A stretch of 64,000 nt of DNA from Yersinia thracica (GCF_902170565.1 NZ_CABHXX010000067.1:19185-83184), one strand, 5' to 3'; positions 47,285-57,835 are shown, counted from the first letter of the stretch. Numbers and translations are program-made. The notes: a model not told the origin generated them from the sequence alone.

Positions 47285-47973
47285 GGTACCCCCATGCGCT
47301 TTTTACCCCAACGGGCCAGCCATTCCGACAACAACAGAGAAGCCAGCGACAGAATAATGGCGATAATACACAGCCGCGCCGCCGCAGCTTCAGCGCCGGG
47401 TGTTTCAATTAGGGTGTACATGGCCAATGGAATGGTGCGGGTTTCGCCGGGAATATTGGAAACGAAAGTGATGGTGGCACCAAATTCCCCCAGCGAACGG
47501 GCAAAAGACAATACCGTGCCAGCAATGACGCCCGGTAAAGATAGCGGCAATGTAATGGTGAAAAACACCCGCCACGGATTTGCCCCGAGAGTACGTGCAG
47601 CCAGCTCCAGGCGGGTATCGACCGCTTCCAGCGCCAGCCGGATGGCCCTGACCATCAACGGGAAAGCGACCACCGCCGAGGCCAACGCCGCACCGCGCCA
47701 ACTGAAACTGAAATTGATGCCAAACCAGCTATAGAGCCATTCGCCAATAAAACCGCGCCGACCCATGCTTATCAACAGCAAATAACCAATCACCACTGGC
47801 GGTAACACCAGTGGCAAGTGAATCACGCTGTCTAACAAGGACTTACCGGGGAAGCGGCAGCGCACTAAAATCCATGCCATTAAAATACCTAATGGCAAAC
47901 TGCACACCACCGCAACACCAGACACCTTCAGGCTCAGAATAATGGCCTGCCACTCATACTCGCTCAGAATCAT
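47278..47973 (-). CDS. modB: Molybdate ABC transporter permease ModB
   Basis: A 231-residue permease with five to six hydrophobic helices and the permease loop [26 protein letters not shown]. It resembles E. coli ModB (229). Its ATG shares one base with the modA stop (TAATG). Confidence 0.94.
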   Translation of the reverse strand: MILSEYEWQAIILSLKVSGVAVVCSLPLGILMAWILVRCRFPGKSLLDSVIHLPLVLPPVVIGYLLLISMGRRGFIGEWLYSWFGINFSFSWRGAALASAVVAFPLMVRAIRLALEAVDTRLELAARTLGANPWRVFFTITLPLSLPGVIAGTVLSFARSLGEFGATITFVSNIPGETRTIPLAMYTLIETPGAEAAAARLCIIAIILSLASLLLSEWLARWGKKRMGVPC

Positions 47974-48749
47974 TAGCGTGTGGTAAACCCATATTTTTCG
48001 AAAATAACTGCCGCTGCCGGGCTTTTAAGGTAATCATAAAAAGCTGTAACGGTAGGATTTTCATGACCTTTGACAACCGCCATTGGATATTCAACCGGCT
48101 TATGACTCGCTGCCGGGAATACCCCCACAACTTTCACTTTATCGCTGGCAATAGCATCTGAGCCATAGACGATACCCAGTGGCGCTTCGGCCCGCTCGAC
48201 CAGTGCCATAGCACTGCGGACGTTATTGGCTCGCGCCATTTCTGGGGCTAAAGTTGTCCAGGCACCTAAATTCTCCAGTGACTCTTTGGCATAAATCCCA
48301 GCAGGAACATGATCAGGATCGCCGACAGCCAGGCGGCCGCCATCTAACAATTTCTTCCAATCGGTTTTTTTATCAATCTCGACTTTATCAATTTGGCTGT
48401 CTTTTGGCGCGATCAACACCAGTTCATTACCTAGCAGGGTATAGCGGGTGTTAGCCACCATTTGTTGTTTATCAATGGCATAATCCATCCATTGCTGGTC
48501 AGCAGAAATAAACAAATCCGCCGGTGCGCCCTGCTCAATCTGGCGCGCCAGAGTCGAAGAGGAAGCATAAGAAGCCACGACATCAACTTGCTTCTCTTTT
48601 TTATACTGTGCCGCAATGTCTTGCAGCGCATTGGTCAAAGAGGCCGCAGCAAAAACCGTCATGTCAGCCGCCATAGCCGAACTGGAAAATGCCGCCAACA
48701 GTGCTGCACTCGCGACCCATTTATTCACTTTACCGTATTGATTCTTCAT
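47973..48749 (-). CDS. modA: Molybdate-binding periplasmic protein ModA
   Basis: Binds molybdate/tungstate in the periplasm. The signal peptide ends at SSAMA before ADMTVFAAASLTNALQD, a family hallmark. Ligand-site segments include SYASSSTLARQIEQGAPADLF and GDPDHVPAGIYAKESL. ATG 48749 (MKNQYGKVNKWVAS) is chosen because GGAG lies 6 nt upstream; a GTG at 48761 overlaps that site. 258 residues. First gene of modABC under ModE control. Confidence 0.94.
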   Translation of the reverse strand: MKNQYGKVNKWVASAALLAAFSSSAMAADMTVFAAASLTNALQDIAAQYKKEKQVDVVASYASSSTLARQIEQGAPADLFISADQQWMDYAIDKQQMVANTRYTLLGNELVLIAPKDSQIDKVEIDKKTDWKKLLDGGRLAVGDPDHVPAGIYAKESLENLGAWTTLAPEMARANNVRSAMALVERAEAPLGIVYGSDAIASDKVKVVGVFPAASHKPVEYPMAVVKGHENPTVTAFYDYLKSPAAAVIFEKYGFTTR

Positions 48750-48772
48750 CTTGTTCTCCACATGAGTGATAT

Positions 48773-48796
48773 CGTTATATACATTGAAATATAACG
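48773..48796. promoter_or_regulatory. ModE operator of modABC
   Basis: CGTTATAT (48773-48780), 8 nt, ATATAACG (48789-48796): a perfect palindrome matching the E. coli modA ModE box. It lies 24 nt upstream of the modA start. Molybdate-bound ModE should repress the operon here. Confidence 0.92.
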
Positions 48797-48893
48797 TAAC
48801 ATTCCAGGCAGGTCATTCAGTTTATCGGCAAGATGTGAGGTAACTTGAGTTGTCGCAAGATAGCGCAAGAAATGCAGCAGAAGATAAAAACGA

Positions 48894-48923
48894 AAATGCC
48901 CGGCGTTCGTCCGCCAGGCATTT
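48894..48923 (-). terminator. Terminator of acrZ
   Basis: Stem AAATGCC/GGCATTT plus GGCG/CGCC with one mismatch, and on the minus strand TTTTCGTTTTT follows. It lies 44 nt after acrZ. Confidence 0.82.
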
Positions 48924-48967
48924 ATAAGATGGATACAAACACGTCAAAAAATTTTAATGACTGTAGA

Positions 48968-49108
48968 TTAAGCGCGTTCTTTCTTATTACTGCTTTTGGA
49001 GATGATGTTAAATACCTCACCCAGCCCATAGATCAGGCCCAAAATCACTGCCATCACTACCGGGACCATGACCACAGCAAAGAGCAGACTTTTCAATAGA
49101 TCTAACAT
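48968..49108 (-). CDS. acrZ: AcrAB-TolC accessory small protein AcrZ
   Basis: A 46-residue single-helix inner-membrane protein. The sequence [20 protein letters not shown] continues with [15 protein letters not shown], nearly identical to E. coli AcrZ; only the polar tail ([11 protein letters not shown]) differs and is a little shorter. E. coli AcrZ binds AcrB and widens export of some antibiotics such as chloramphenicol. GAGAGG lies upstream of the ATG. It is placed between modA and modE, as in E. coli. Confidence 0.92.
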   Translation of the reverse strand: MLDLLKSLLFAVVMVPVVMAVILGLIYGLGEVFNIISKSSNKKERA

Positions 49109-49301
49109 ATCAACCTCTCATGACCACTTTATAGCGCGATAAACCACGTTATCACAATAACCAATAGATATCATTCGCTGTATTTTATATGAGCAATGAA
49201 TGAATCCAGCTATTTTAACCCACACTAAAAGAATGTAACCTGCCAAACGTGCGGTTTGAACCTCGGCGCTATCCACTTGATGTTCATTGGATATACATCG
49301 A

Positions 49302-49314
49302 TTGTGAGTCACAA
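49302..49314. promoter_or_regulatory. Small palindrome in the acrZ-modE promoter region
   Basis: TTGTGA-G-TCACAA, 29 nt before modE. It resembles half-site arrangements of CRP/FNR-type regulators but with a spacer that is too short. The regulator is unknown. Confidence 0.3.
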
Positions 49315-49342
49315 TATCCATTTCCCGCTGGAGCAAATAATC

Positions 49343-50134
49343 ATGCAGGCCGAAATCCTACTTACGTTAAAACTTCAGCAGCGACTGTTTGCCGATCCAC
49401 GACGTATTTCATTACTTAAACAAATACAAAATACGGGTTCTATCAGTCAGGGCGCGAAACTCGCTGGGATTAGCTATAAAAGCGCCTGGGATGCCATCAA
49501 TGAAATGAATACATTGGCAGAGGAAACACTGGTCGAGCGCGCGACAGGTGGCAAGGGCGGCGGCGGTGCTTTTCTGACCCGCTATGGCGAGCGCTTAATT
49601 CAGCTTTATGATTTGCTGGCGATAATTCAACAAAAAGCCTTTGATACCCTGAAAGACGACTCCATGCCGCTGGACAGCTTACTCGCGGCCATTTCTCGTT
49701 TTTCACTGCAAACCAGTGCCCGTAATCAATTTTTCGGCACTGTGATTGAACGCGACCACCAGCATGTCCAGCAACACGTCAATATTCTTTTATCTGACGG
49801 AAAAACCCGGCTATCTGCGGCGATAACCCAGCAAAGTGCTGACCGGCTACAACTGACAACCGGTAAAGAAGTATTGGCACTTATCAAAGCGCCCTGGATA
49901 AAACTGGTGACTGACCAGGCGCTGGCGGGTGCTGCCGATAACTCTCTGCCAGGGACGGTAAGCAGTATCGAGCCAGGTAATGAGCACAGCGAAGTTATCT
50001 TGACCTTAGCGGGAGGTGCCAGCCTCTGTTCGACACAGAATAACAGTGAACTGCACAAGCTTAATTTACGTGTGGGCAGCCAGGTTATTGCACAATTCAA
50101 TGCTGATCGCGTCATTATCGCGACACTTTGCTAA
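49343..50134 (+). CDS. modE: Molybdate-responsive transcription regulator ModE
   Basis: A dimeric sensor of 263 residues. The N-terminal winged helix-turn-helix is seen as RRISLLKQIQNTGSISQGAKLAGISYKSAWDAINEMN. Two C-terminal Mop domains (NQFFGTVIERDHQHVQQHVNI..., then NSLPGTVSSIEPGNEHSEVIL...) bind molybdate. The start at 49343 (MQAEILLTLKLQQ) has GGAG upstream and equals E. coli ModE (262). It represses modABC through the box at 48773-48796. modF follows after 108 nt. Confidence 0.94.
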   Translation: MQAEILLTLKLQQRLFADPRRISLLKQIQNTGSISQGAKLAGISYKSAWDAINEMNTLAEETLVERATGGKGGGGAFLTRYGERLIQLYDLLAIIQQKAFDTLKDDSMPLDSLLAAISRFSLQTSARNQFFGTVIERDHQHVQQHVNILLSDGKTRLSAAITQQSADRLQLTTGKEVLALIKAPWIKLVTDQALAGAADNSLPGTVSSIEPGNEHSEVILTLAGGASLCSTQNNSELHKLNLRVGSQVIAQFNADRVIIATLC

Positions 50135-50242
50135 ATAATTCAGATTAGTTATTAACCATGGGCAATATATTTACCTGTTGACATTTAACCCTATTCCGCC
50201 TATCCCTACATTATTATCACGTTGCAGAATATGGGAAAGATA

Positions 50243-51736
50243 ATGTCTAAATTGCAAATATCGCAAGGTTGTTTTCGCCTAAGTGACACCAAGACACTCA
50301 TCTTGCCCGAGCTTTCTATTTCCTCCGGTGATCAGAAACAGCCTGGCGATAGCTGGGCATTTGTCGGGGCTAATGGCAGTGGAAAATCGTCGTTGGCCAA
50401 AGCCTTATCAGGGGAACTGACCTTGCTTAACGGCACCCGCCAGAGCAATTTCAACCATATTGTGCGTTTGTCCTTCGAGCAACTCCAACAATTAGTCAGC
50501 GAAGAATGGCAGCGCAATAACACCGATTTACTCAGCGTCGATGAAGATGATACCGGGCGTACCACCGCCGAAATCATTCAGGAAGAATGCAGTGACACGC
50601 CGCGTTGCCAACAGTTAGCCGAGCAATTTGGTATCAGCCATTTACTCTCACGCCGCTTTAAGTATCTTTCGACCGGCGAAACCCGCAAAACACTGCTGTG
50701 CCGGGCATTAATGCCGCAACCCGACCTGCTGATTCTGGATGAGCCGTTTGACGGCCTGGATGTGGCCGCCCGCGCGCAGTTAGCCGGTATGTTGTCCACA
50801 CTTTCTGATCACGGGGTCACACTGGTTTTGGTGCTTAACCGCTTTGATGATATTCCCGATTTTGTGCAACACGTTGGCGTGCTCGCCGACTGTCAATTGA
50901 CCCATACCGGCCCGCGCCAACAGATCCTTGCCGAAGCTCTGATTACTCAACTGGCACACAGTGAAAACATTGATGGTTTGTTATTGCCCGAGACGGAAAA
51001 TCCACAGCAACACACTCGCCCCCCACAAGATAAGCCGCTGATTATATTGTGCAATGGGGTCGTTGAGTATAATGACCGCCCCATTTTGCATAATTTGAAC
51101 TGGCAGGTTAACCCCGGAGAACACTGGCAAATTATCGGCCAGAATGGTGCGGGCAAATCAACTTTACTCAGCTTGATTACTGGCGACCATCCACAAGGTT
51201 ACAGTAATGATTTGACACTGTTTGGCCGCCGCCGTGGCAGCGGGGAAACCATCTGGGATATCAAGCGCCATATCGGTTATGTCAGCAGTAGCTTGCATTT
51301 GGACTACCGTGTCAGCACTAACCTGCGTACCGTGATTTTATCCGGATTTTTCGATTCAATTGGTATTTATCAGGCAGTATCAGACCGGCAACAGCAGCTT
51401 GCCGATCAATGGCTGGCTTTGCTGGGGTTTACCGCCGCAACTGCCGATCAGCCCTTCCACAGTTTATCCTGGGGGCAACAGCGGTTAGCACTGATCGCCA
51501 GGGCGCTGGTCAAACACCCTGCACTATTGATTCTTGATGAGCCGCTACAAGGTTTGGACCCACTCAACCGCTTGTTAGTGCGACGTTTTATTGATGTGAT
51601 GATCGGCGAGGGGGAAACTCAACTGCTGTTTGTCTCTCACCACGCAGAAGATGCACCGCAGTGCATTACCCACCGGCTGACCTTTGTTCCTGCTGGCGAT
51701 ATTTATCAATATCAACAGGAGAAATTGCCCCGCTAA
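50243..51736 (+). CDS. modF: Molybdenum-linked tandem ABC ATPase ModF
   Basis: A 497-residue protein with two ATPase domains and no membrane part. Domain 1: GANGSGKSS, STGETRKTLL (signature LSTGE), LLILDEPFDGLD. Domain 2: GQNGAGKST, LSWGQQRLALI, LLILDEPLQGLDP. It matches E. coli ModF (490), downstream of modE. The role is not established; no permease partner is known. ATG 50243 (MSKLQISQGCF) is chosen with GGGAAAG upstream; the earlier frame uses TTG at 50222. Confidence 0.92.
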   Translation: MSKLQISQGCFRLSDTKTLILPELSISSGDQKQPGDSWAFVGANGSGKSSLAKALSGELTLLNGTRQSNFNHIVRLSFEQLQQLVSEEWQRNNTDLLSVDEDDTGRTTAEIIQEECSDTPRCQQLAEQFGISHLLSRRFKYLSTGETRKTLLCRALMPQPDLLILDEPFDGLDVAARAQLAGMLSTLSDHGVTLVLVLNRFDDIPDFVQHVGVLADCQLTHTGPRQQILAEALITQLAHSENIDGLLLPETENPQQHTRPPQDKPLIILCNGVVEYNDRPILHNLNWQVNPGEHWQIIGQNGAGKSTLLSLITGDHPQGYSNDLTLFGRRRGSGETIWDIKRHIGYVSSSLHLDYRVSTNLRTVILSGFFDSIGIYQAVSDRQQQLADQWLALLGFTAATADQPFHSLSWGQQRLALIARALVKHPALLILDEPLQGLDPLNRLLVRRFIDVMIGEGETQLLFVSHHAEDAPQCITHRLTFVPAGDIYQYQQEKLPR

Positions 51737-51927
51737 ATGCGGTTAAAATATTCATATGATTATATTCTACTAAAAAATAATAGCCTCTTTTCACCCCAAT
51801 TCTGGGGGTTATTTGCAGTCATTTATGCTAGCATTCCCACCATCAGATATGATTCATGCTGATGGCAGGAATGGTTTCGATTATCTGGTTTAAAATAGTT
51901 AGGATTTAACAACTAAAGGGATGATTT

Positions 51928-52746
51928 ATGTGGGGCGTACTTGCTGCATCACTGCTTTTCTTATCAATTAACCGGGTACTCTCCCTGTTTCTTTTGGCTT
52001 TATCATTATCTATAGCCCTTTATCACGGCGTTCTGACACTCCCCTCGGCGGGGTTCTTGCTGCTGACACTGATAGTTGCCCTGCTGCTGAAAAAATACCG
52101 CCAACAAAAATGGCTGGCCGTCGGGCTAGAGTTGCTCTTGGTGCTCGCTGCTATCGTCTTATTCCTGCATCTGGTTCCTGGTTTTAATAACCTCAAAATA
52201 TTAGATAAAGTCAAGGTTGGGCCGCTCAGCACCGCCTTTAGCATGTATTACAACCTTGATAAGGCGCTGATACCCTTTATTTTACTTGCTTGCCTGCCCA
52301 CCCTGTTTGTTGCTAAAAAGCATCTATCTGTCGGGCGGCTCGGCTGGGCAACTTTGATTGTGAGTATTCCGGCATTGCTACTGCTGGCGGTCGCCTTAGG
52401 CGGTTTGAAAGTTGAAATGCACACTCCAGCATGGATTGGCTCCTTTGTTATCGCCAACGTGTTTTTTGTGTGTTTGGCCGAAGAAGCACTCTTTCGCGGC
52501 TATTTGCAGCAACGCCTAAGCCAATATGTTGGGAATTACCCAGCGCTGCTGCTCACTGCCCTGCTATTCGGCGCAGCGCATATCGCCGGTGGCCCGCTAT
52601 TAATGGTCTTTGCCGCATTGGCTGGGGTGATTTATGGTTTGGCATGGCTGTGGAGTGGCCGTTTATGGGTGGCCGTGGCCTTTCATTTTGGCCTGAATTT
52701 AATACATTTGCTGTTCTTTACCTATCCGCTGTATTCCGCCCACTGA
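51928..52746 (+). CDS. CPBP family intramembrane metalloprotease
   Basis: A polytopic membrane protein of 272 residues with about eight helices. The CPBP/CAAX-protease motifs are intact: EEALFRGYLQQRL (EExxxR, near residue 184) and the histidine motifs FGAAHIAGG and FHFGLNLIH. Members cleave prenylated or other membrane substrates, or act in bacteriocin immunity; the substrate here is unknown. The ATG has a weak AAGGG-type site (ACTAAAGGGATGATTT). It sits between modF and galE, which adjoin in E. coli, so it is an accessory gene. 52747-52951 after it holds nothing I could identify. Confidence 0.82.
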   Translation: MWGVLAASLLFLSINRVLSLFLLALSLSIALYHGVLTLPSAGFLLLTLIVALLLKKYRQQKWLAVGLELLLVLAAIVLFLHLVPGFNNLKILDKVKVGPLSTAFSMYYNLDKALIPFILLACLPTLFVAKKHLSVGRLGWATLIVSIPALLLLAVALGGLKVEMHTPAWIGSFVIANVFFVCLAEEALFRGYLQQRLSQYVGNYPALLLTALLFGAAHIAGGPLLMVFAALAGVIYGLAWLWSGRLWVAVAFHFGLNLIHLLFFTYPLYSAH

Positions 52747-52951
52747 TCTTTGCTGACTGCGGGCCAGGTGCCACTTTTCCCACGGCATCTGGCCGTAGCT
52801 ATCACCAACAGGATATTCCTGCTAAATTTATGGATGAGAACGCTACCATTTCCTTCCTGTTTATCACGCCCGAAGTTTCTGAGTTTTCGCCCATTCTGAC
52901 TGATTGCCCTGTATTTATACCCTGACAGAGATTAAGCTAGAATAAAATTAA

Positions 52952-52967
52952 ATGTAAACGATTCCAT
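52952..52967. promoter_or_regulatory. GalR/GalS-type operator upstream of galE
   Basis: ATGTAAACGATTCCAT matches the gal operator consensus (GTGTAANCGNTTNCAC type) with its central CG. It lies 75 nt before the galE ATG. It should repress galETKM in the absence of galactose. Confidence 0.8.
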
Positions 52968-53042
52968 TATTGAGCGCAGATCACCTTTTCTTACATAATG
53001 GCATGCTATCTTTCTGAGACAAAAATGATTCGAGGAGTCTTT

Positions 53043-54059
53043 ATGTACGTTCTGGTAACAGGTGGTAGCGGTTACATTGGTAGCCATACCTGTGTACAGT
53101 TGATTGAAGCGGGTTACAAGCCCGTCATTCTCGACAACCTTTGCAACAGTAAATCCAGCGTATTGGCCCGGATACATCAATTGACCGGCTACACACCTGA
53201 ACTTTATCAAGGTGATATCCGTGACCGCGCCCTACTCGACCAAATATTTGCCGCTCATTCTATTCATGCTGTCATTCATTTTGCCGGCTTAAAAGCTGTG
53301 GGCGAATCTGTCAGTAAGCCATTGGAATATTACAATAATAATGTCTTCGGCACCTTAGTCTTGCTGGACGCGATGCGCGCCGCTGGGATCAAAAACTTCA
53401 TCTTCAGTTCTTCCGCCACGGTGTATGGCGATCAACCGCAAATTCCTTATGTTGAAAGCTTCCCGACCGGTTTACCTTCCAGCCCCTATGGCCGCAGCAA
53501 ATTAATGGTTGAGCAAATTCTGCAAGATGTTCAATTAGCTGATCCGCAATGGAATATGACTATCTTGCGCTATTTCAACCCGGTGGGAGCGCATCCGTCA
53601 GGGCTAATGGGGGAAGACCCACAGGGTATTCCGAACAACTTGATGCCGTTTATTGCGCAGGTTGCAGTCGGCCGCCGTGAATCACTGGCGATATTCGGCG
53701 ATGACTACCCGACCCCTGATGGCACTGGGGTGCGTGATTATATTCATGTAGTCGACTTAGCTGATGGTCATGTCGCGGCGATGAAAACACTGCACAACCA
53801 ACCCGGCGTGCACATCTTCAATTTGGGTGCAGGTGTCGGCCACAGTGTTTTACAAGTGGTCGAGGCTTTCAGCAAAGCTTGCGGTAAGCCCCTGGCTTAC
53901 CATTTTGCACCACGTCGCGCCGGCGATCTCCCGGCTTATTGGGCAGACGCCAGCAAAGCCGCAGAACAGTTGGGTTGGAGAGTCAGCCGCTCACTGGATG
54001 AAATGGCCGCTGATACCTGGCGCTGGCAATCATATAATCCTCAGGGCTATCCCGATTAA
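53043..54059 (+). CDS. galE: UDP-glucose 4-epimerase GalE
   Basis: NAD-dependent interconversion of UDP-galactose and UDP-glucose. The Rossmann motif is TGGSGYIGSHT at residues 6-16; the catalytic elements are FSSSATVYGD and YGRSK (YxxxK). 338 residues, as in E. coli. The start at 53043 (MYVLVTGGSG) has GAGGAG upstream; the frame upstream to 52998 is not conserved. First gene of galETKM; galT starts 9 nt later. Confidence 0.95.
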   Translation: MYVLVTGGSGYIGSHTCVQLIEAGYKPVILDNLCNSKSSVLARIHQLTGYTPELYQGDIRDRALLDQIFAAHSIHAVIHFAGLKAVGESVSKPLEYYNNNVFGTLVLLDAMRAAGIKNFIFSSSATVYGDQPQIPYVESFPTGLPSSPYGRSKLMVEQILQDVQLADPQWNMTILRYFNPVGAHPSGLMGEDPQGIPNNLMPFIAQVAVGRRESLAIFGDDYPTPDGTGVRDYIHVVDLADGHVAAMKTLHNQPGVHIFNLGAGVGHSVLQVVEAFSKACGKPLAYHFAPRRAGDLPAYWADASKAAEQLGWRVSRSLDEMAADTWRWQSYNPQGYPD

Positions 54060-54068
54060 GGTATTGTT

Positions 54069-55118
54069 ATGACTGATTTTAACCCTGTGGATCATCCACA
54101 CCGCAGATATAATCCGCTCAGCGATCAGTGGGTTTTGGTCTCGCCGCATCGGGCCAAGCGCCCATGGCAAGGTCAGCAGGAAGCGCCCGCGACTGAGCGT
54201 TTACCCGCGCACGATGCTGATTGTTTCCTATGCCCCGGCAATACCCGGGTGACTGGCGACGTCAACCCTGACTATCCGTCAACCTATGTATTTACCAATG
54301 ACTTTGCCGCGCTCATGCCCGACACCCCCGACGCGCCGCCAAGTGATGATCCACTGATGCGCAGTCAGTGCGCGCGCGGCACCAGCAGGGTTATTTGCTT
54401 CTCACCGGATCACAGTAAGACATTGCCGCAACTGACATTACCCGCACTGGAAGATGTCATCCAAACCTGGCAACAGCAAAGTGCCGAGTTGGGGAAAATT
54501 TACCCTTGGGTACAAGTATTTGAAAATAAAGGTGCGGCCATGGGCTGCTCGAATCCCCATCCACATGGGCAAATTTGGGCCAATAGCTTCCTGCCAAATG
54601 AAGCCGCGCGCGAAGACCGGCTACAACAGCAATATGTTCAACAGCATCAGTCACCTATGCTGCTCGATTATGCCGAACGTGAGCGCCGTGACGGCAGCCG
54701 GACGGTGGTTGAAACCGAGCATTGGTTAGCCGTGGTGCCCTACTGGGCGGCATGGCCGTTTGAAACCCTGCTGCTACCCAAAGCCCATGTCCTGCGTTTA
54801 GAGGATTTATCTGATGAACAGCGCCGCGATTTGGCTATTGCCCTGAAAAAGCTGACCAGCCGCTACGACAATCTGTTCTCATGCTCTTTCCCTTATTCAA
54901 TGGGATGGCACGGCGCACCCTATAACGCCGATAACAACCAACATTGGCAATTACATGCACATTTTTATCCGCCATTACTGCGCTCTGCGTCAGTACGGAA
55001 ATTTATGGTGGGTTATGAAATGCTGGCTGAAACCCAGCGCGATCTTACAGCAGAGCAGGCGGCTGAACAGCTGCGGGCAGTCAGTGATGTTCATTATCGA
55101 GAAGCCGGAGCCAAATAA
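54069..55118 (+). CDS. galT: Galactose-1-phosphate uridylyltransferase GalT
   Basis: Exchanges UMP between UDP-glucose and galactose-1-phosphate. The zinc ligands CFLCPGN are near residues 52-58 and the active site is [11 protein letters not shown] with the uridylylated histidine. 349 residues (348 in E. coli). Its TAA shares one base with the galK ATG (TAATG). Confidence 0.95.
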   Translation: MTDFNPVDHPHRRYNPLSDQWVLVSPHRAKRPWQGQQEAPATERLPAHDADCFLCPGNTRVTGDVNPDYPSTYVFTNDFAALMPDTPDAPPSDDPLMRSQCARGTSRVICFSPDHSKTLPQLTLPALEDVIQTWQQQSAELGKIYPWVQVFENKGAAMGCSNPHPHGQIWANSFLPNEAAREDRLQQQYVQQHQSPMLLDYAERERRDGSRTVVETEHWLAVVPYWAAWPFETLLLPKAHVLRLEDLSDEQRRDLAIALKKLTSRYDNLFSCSFPYSMGWHGAPYNADNNQHWQLHAHFYPPLLRSASVRKFMVGYEMLAETQRDLTAEQAAEQLRAVSDVHYREAGAK

Positions 55119-56269
55119 TGAGTTTAAAACAGCATACCCAGGCCATTTTCCGCCAACAGTTTAGCCGCGAACCTGACATCACCATTAAAGCGCCGGGGCG
55201 CGTCAACCTGATTGGCGAACATACCGATTATAATGATGGTTTTGTGCTGCCCTGCGCCATTGATTATGAAACCGTGATAAGCATTAGTAAACGTGATGAC
55301 CGCCAGATTCGTGTTATTGCGGCTGATTATGAAAATCAGCAAGACATATTCTCGCTCGATGAGCCAATTGTCCCACATGCGCAATACCGTTGGGCAGATT
55401 ATGTGCGCGGGGTGGTAAAACACTTGCAGCTGCGTCATGCCGATTTTGCTGGGGCAAACTTGGTCATCAGCGGCAATGTTCCACAAGGTGCTGGCCTGAG
55501 TTCATCGGCTTCTTTAGAAGTGGCGGTCGGACAGGCGCTGCAATCACTCTATCAGCTGCCCCTGAGTGGGGTGGAACTGGCGCTCAATGGGCAAGAAGCT
55601 GAAAATCAGTTTGTCGGCTGTAACTGCGGCATCATGGATCAGCTGATTTCAGCTCTCGGTAAACAAGATCATGCGCTGTTGATTGACTGCCGCACTCTTG
55701 AAACTCGCGCAGTGCCAATGCCCAAAAACGTGGCGGTGGTGATTATCAATTCCAATGTGAAGCGCGGCTTGGTTGATAGCGAATACAACACCCGCCGCGA
55801 GCAATGTGAAACCGCAGCGCGCTTCTTTGGGGTTAAAGCCCTGCGCGATGTTGACACTAAGCTGTTCTTCTCTATTGAGAATGAGTTAGACCCGGTGGTA
55901 GCTAAACGTGCTCGCCATGTCATTACCGAAAATGAGCGCACTCTGGCTGCGGCAGATGCATTGGCTGCTGGTGATTTGAAATTGATGGGACAATTGATGC
56001 ACGAGTCTCATATTTCAATGCGTGATGATTTCGAGATCACAGTTCCGCCGATAGATAGCCTGGTGGATATTGTGAAATCCGTTATTGGGGAGCAAGGTGG
56101 TGTCCGTATGACTGGCGGTGGTTTTGGCGGCTGTATTGTCGCGCTGATGCCAAATTCGCTGGTCGAGCAAGTTCGTGCCGCTGTCGCGCAGCAATATCCA
56201 GCATACAGCGGCGGCAGGACTGAAACCTTTTACGTTTGCCAAGCTTCACAAGGAGCGGGTTTATGCTGA
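55118..56269 (+). CDS. galK: Galactokinase GalK
   Basis: ATP-dependent phosphorylation of galactose. GHMP-kinase motifs: galactose-binding [19 protein letters not shown], the phosphate loop [11 protein letters not shown], and [14 protein letters not shown]. 383 residues (382 in E. coli). The stop overlaps the galM start by 7 nt. Confidence 0.95.
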   Translation: MSLKQHTQAIFRQQFSREPDITIKAPGRVNLIGEHTDYNDGFVLPCAIDYETVISISKRDDRQIRVIAADYENQQDIFSLDEPIVPHAQYRWADYVRGVVKHLQLRHADFAGANLVISGNVPQGAGLSSSASLEVAVGQALQSLYQLPLSGVELALNGQEAENQFVGCNCGIMDQLISALGKQDHALLIDCRTLETRAVPMPKNVAVVIINSNVKRGLVDSEYNTRREQCETAARFFGVKALRDVDTKLFFSIENELDPVVAKRARHVITENERTLAAADALAAGDLKLMGQLMHESHISMRDDFEITVPPIDSLVDIVKSVIGEQGGVRMTGGGFGGCIVALMPNSLVEQVRAAVAQQYPAYSGGRTETFYVCQASQGAGLC

Positions 56270-57327
56270 AAAACGACGCTGCATCACCAAGCAGTGTTGA
56301 CCAGTTAGCACCGGATGGTCACCCTTTTGAATTGACCGAATTACATAATAAAGCCGGCATGAGCGTGACGCTGATGGATTGGGGCGCTACCTGGCTATCG
56401 GCCATATTGCCGCTAAAAGGGGGCGAAAAACGCGAATTGCTGCTGGGTTGCCAAACCCCGGCCGACTATTTGCGTCAGCGCGCTTATCTTGGCGCAACCG
56501 TTGGCCGCTACGCCAACCGCATTGCAAAAGCGCAAATCACCGTGGAGGGCGAAACCTTTCATTTGATAGCGAACCAAGGTGAGAATCAGTTACATGGTGG
56601 CCCGGAAGGTTTCCATACCCGGCGCTGGAAAAAGGTTAAGCAGGATGAAAAACAGGTGACTTATCAACTATTTTCTCCTGATGGCGATCAGGGGTTCCCC
56701 GGTAATCTGACTGTCGAAGCCCAATATTTACTGACTGAAGATAATCGCCTGGAAATTCACTATCAGGCGCAGGTCGATAAAACCTGCCCGGTCAACCTGA
56801 CCAATCATGCTTACTTCAACCTGGATGGCGAAGGAAAAGACGTGCGTGGGCATCGATTACAGTTATTTGCCGACCGCTACTTACCCTCAGGCAGTGATGG
56901 ACTCCCCATCGGCGGGCTAGAGAGTGTTGAAAGAACTGGCATGGATTTCCGCCAGGCTAAAACGCTGGCGCGCGACTTCCTAAAAGACCGTTGCCAGCAG
57001 CGGGTTAAAGGCTATGACCATGCTTATCTGCTGCACCGGACTTGTGGTGCGACTGAAAGCCCGGCAGCCCATTTGTGGTCATCCGATAATCAGGTTCAAA
57101 TGAGTGTCTACACCACAGCACCGGCATTGCAGCTGTATAGTGGTAATTCCCTGAGCGGAGCCCCCGCGCGCAATGGCGGAACTTATGCGAACTACACCGG
57201 TGTGGCACTGGAAAGTGAATTCCTGCCTGATAGCCCTAATCACCCAGAATGGCCACAACCTGACTGCTGGCTAAAGCCGGGGAAAGTCTACCACTCGACC
57301 ACTGTTTATCACTTTATTGCGCTATAA
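56263..57327 (+). CDS. galM: Aldose 1-epimerase (galactose mutarotase) GalM
   Basis: Interconverts alpha- and beta-galactose so GalK can act. The chain of 354 residues shows [31 protein letters not shown], the catalytic histidine in [13 protein letters not shown] and the catalytic glutamate in [16 protein letters not shown]. The start at 56263 ([14 protein letters not shown]) has AAGGAG upstream. Last gene of galETKM. Confidence 0.93.
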   Translation: MLKNDAASPSSVDQLAPDGHPFELTELHNKAGMSVTLMDWGATWLSAILPLKGGEKRELLLGCQTPADYLRQRAYLGATVGRYANRIAKAQITVEGETFHLIANQGENQLHGGPEGFHTRRWKKVKQDEKQVTYQLFSPDGDQGFPGNLTVEAQYLLTEDNRLEIHYQAQVDKTCPVNLTNHAYFNLDGEGKDVRGHRLQLFADRYLPSGSDGLPIGGLESVERTGMDFRQAKTLARDFLKDRCQQRVKGYDHAYLLHRTCGATESPAAHLWSSDNQVQMSVYTTAPALQLYSGNSLSGAPARNGGTYANYTGVALESEFLPDSPNHPEWPQPDCWLKPGKVYHSTTVYHFIAL

Positions 57328-57332
57328 AAGCT

Positions 57333-57350
57333 TTGCCGCTCCAGCGGCAA
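57333..57350 (+). terminator. Hairpin after galM
   Basis: Perfect arms TTGCCGCT/AGCGGCAA with a 2-nt centre, 6 nt after galM. It lacks a U-tract. Confidence 0.5.
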
Positions 57351-57485
57351 GGCTAATGGCATAAGATACAACCGAATGACTACCCATATTCTGCGCCGCC
57401 AACTACCCTTAACTGCATCTGTCAGGCGGTGTTTAACCTGCTGCCCGCCCTTTCAGACCTTCAAACATCATCTTAAGGAATTCCT

Positions 57486-57824
57486 ATGCGCTTAACGACT
57501 TTATGGTTACTCTCAGCCGGATTACTACTCAGTGCGAATGTGATGGCGGCGGATACAGCAGTGAAAACACCCTCGCCCGCTCAGGCTGCGCAACAGAAAA
57601 AAATGACCGACTGTAATCAGCAAGCTGCCACTCAATCGCTGAAAGGCGATGACCGCAAGAAATTTATGAGCCAATGCTTGAAAGCACAGGTTCATCCGGA
57701 TGAAAAAGCGCTCACGCCACAACAGCAGAAAATGAAAAGTTGTCATGCTGAAGCCGCCACCAAAGCGCTAAAAGGCGATGCACGCAAAACCTTCATGAGC
57801 ACTTGCCTGAAAAAAGCCGCTTAA
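57486..57824 (+). CDS. psiF: PsiF-repeat exported protein
   Basis: A 112-residue periplasmic protein. The signal peptide MRLTTLWLLSAGLLLSANVMA is followed by two PsiF repeats, each with two Cys: MTDCNQQAATQSLKGDDRKKFMSQCLK and MKSCHAEAATKALKGDARKTFMSTCLK. E. coli psiF is phosphate-starvation induced; no clear Pho box was found here. The function is unknown. AAGGAA precedes the ATG. It is a single gene with a strong 3' hairpin. Confidence 0.88.
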   Translation: MRLTTLWLLSAGLLLSANVMAADTAVKTPSPAQAAQQKKMTDCNQQAATQSLKGDDRKKFMSQCLKAQVHPDEKALTPQQQKMKSCHAEAATKALKGDARKTFMSTCLKKAA

Positions 57825-57835
57825 TCCCACGTAAT

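Noticed and set aside
49302..49314. CRP or FNR site before modE
   Set aside because: TTGTGA-G-TCACAA has a 1-nt centre; CRP needs TGTGA-N6-TCACA and FNR needs TTGAT-N4-ATCAA, so neither consensus is met.
57300..57485. Pho box upstream of psiF
   Set aside because: A single CTGTCA-like element is present near 57418, but the tandem repeat with 4-nt spacing needed for PhoB is missing.
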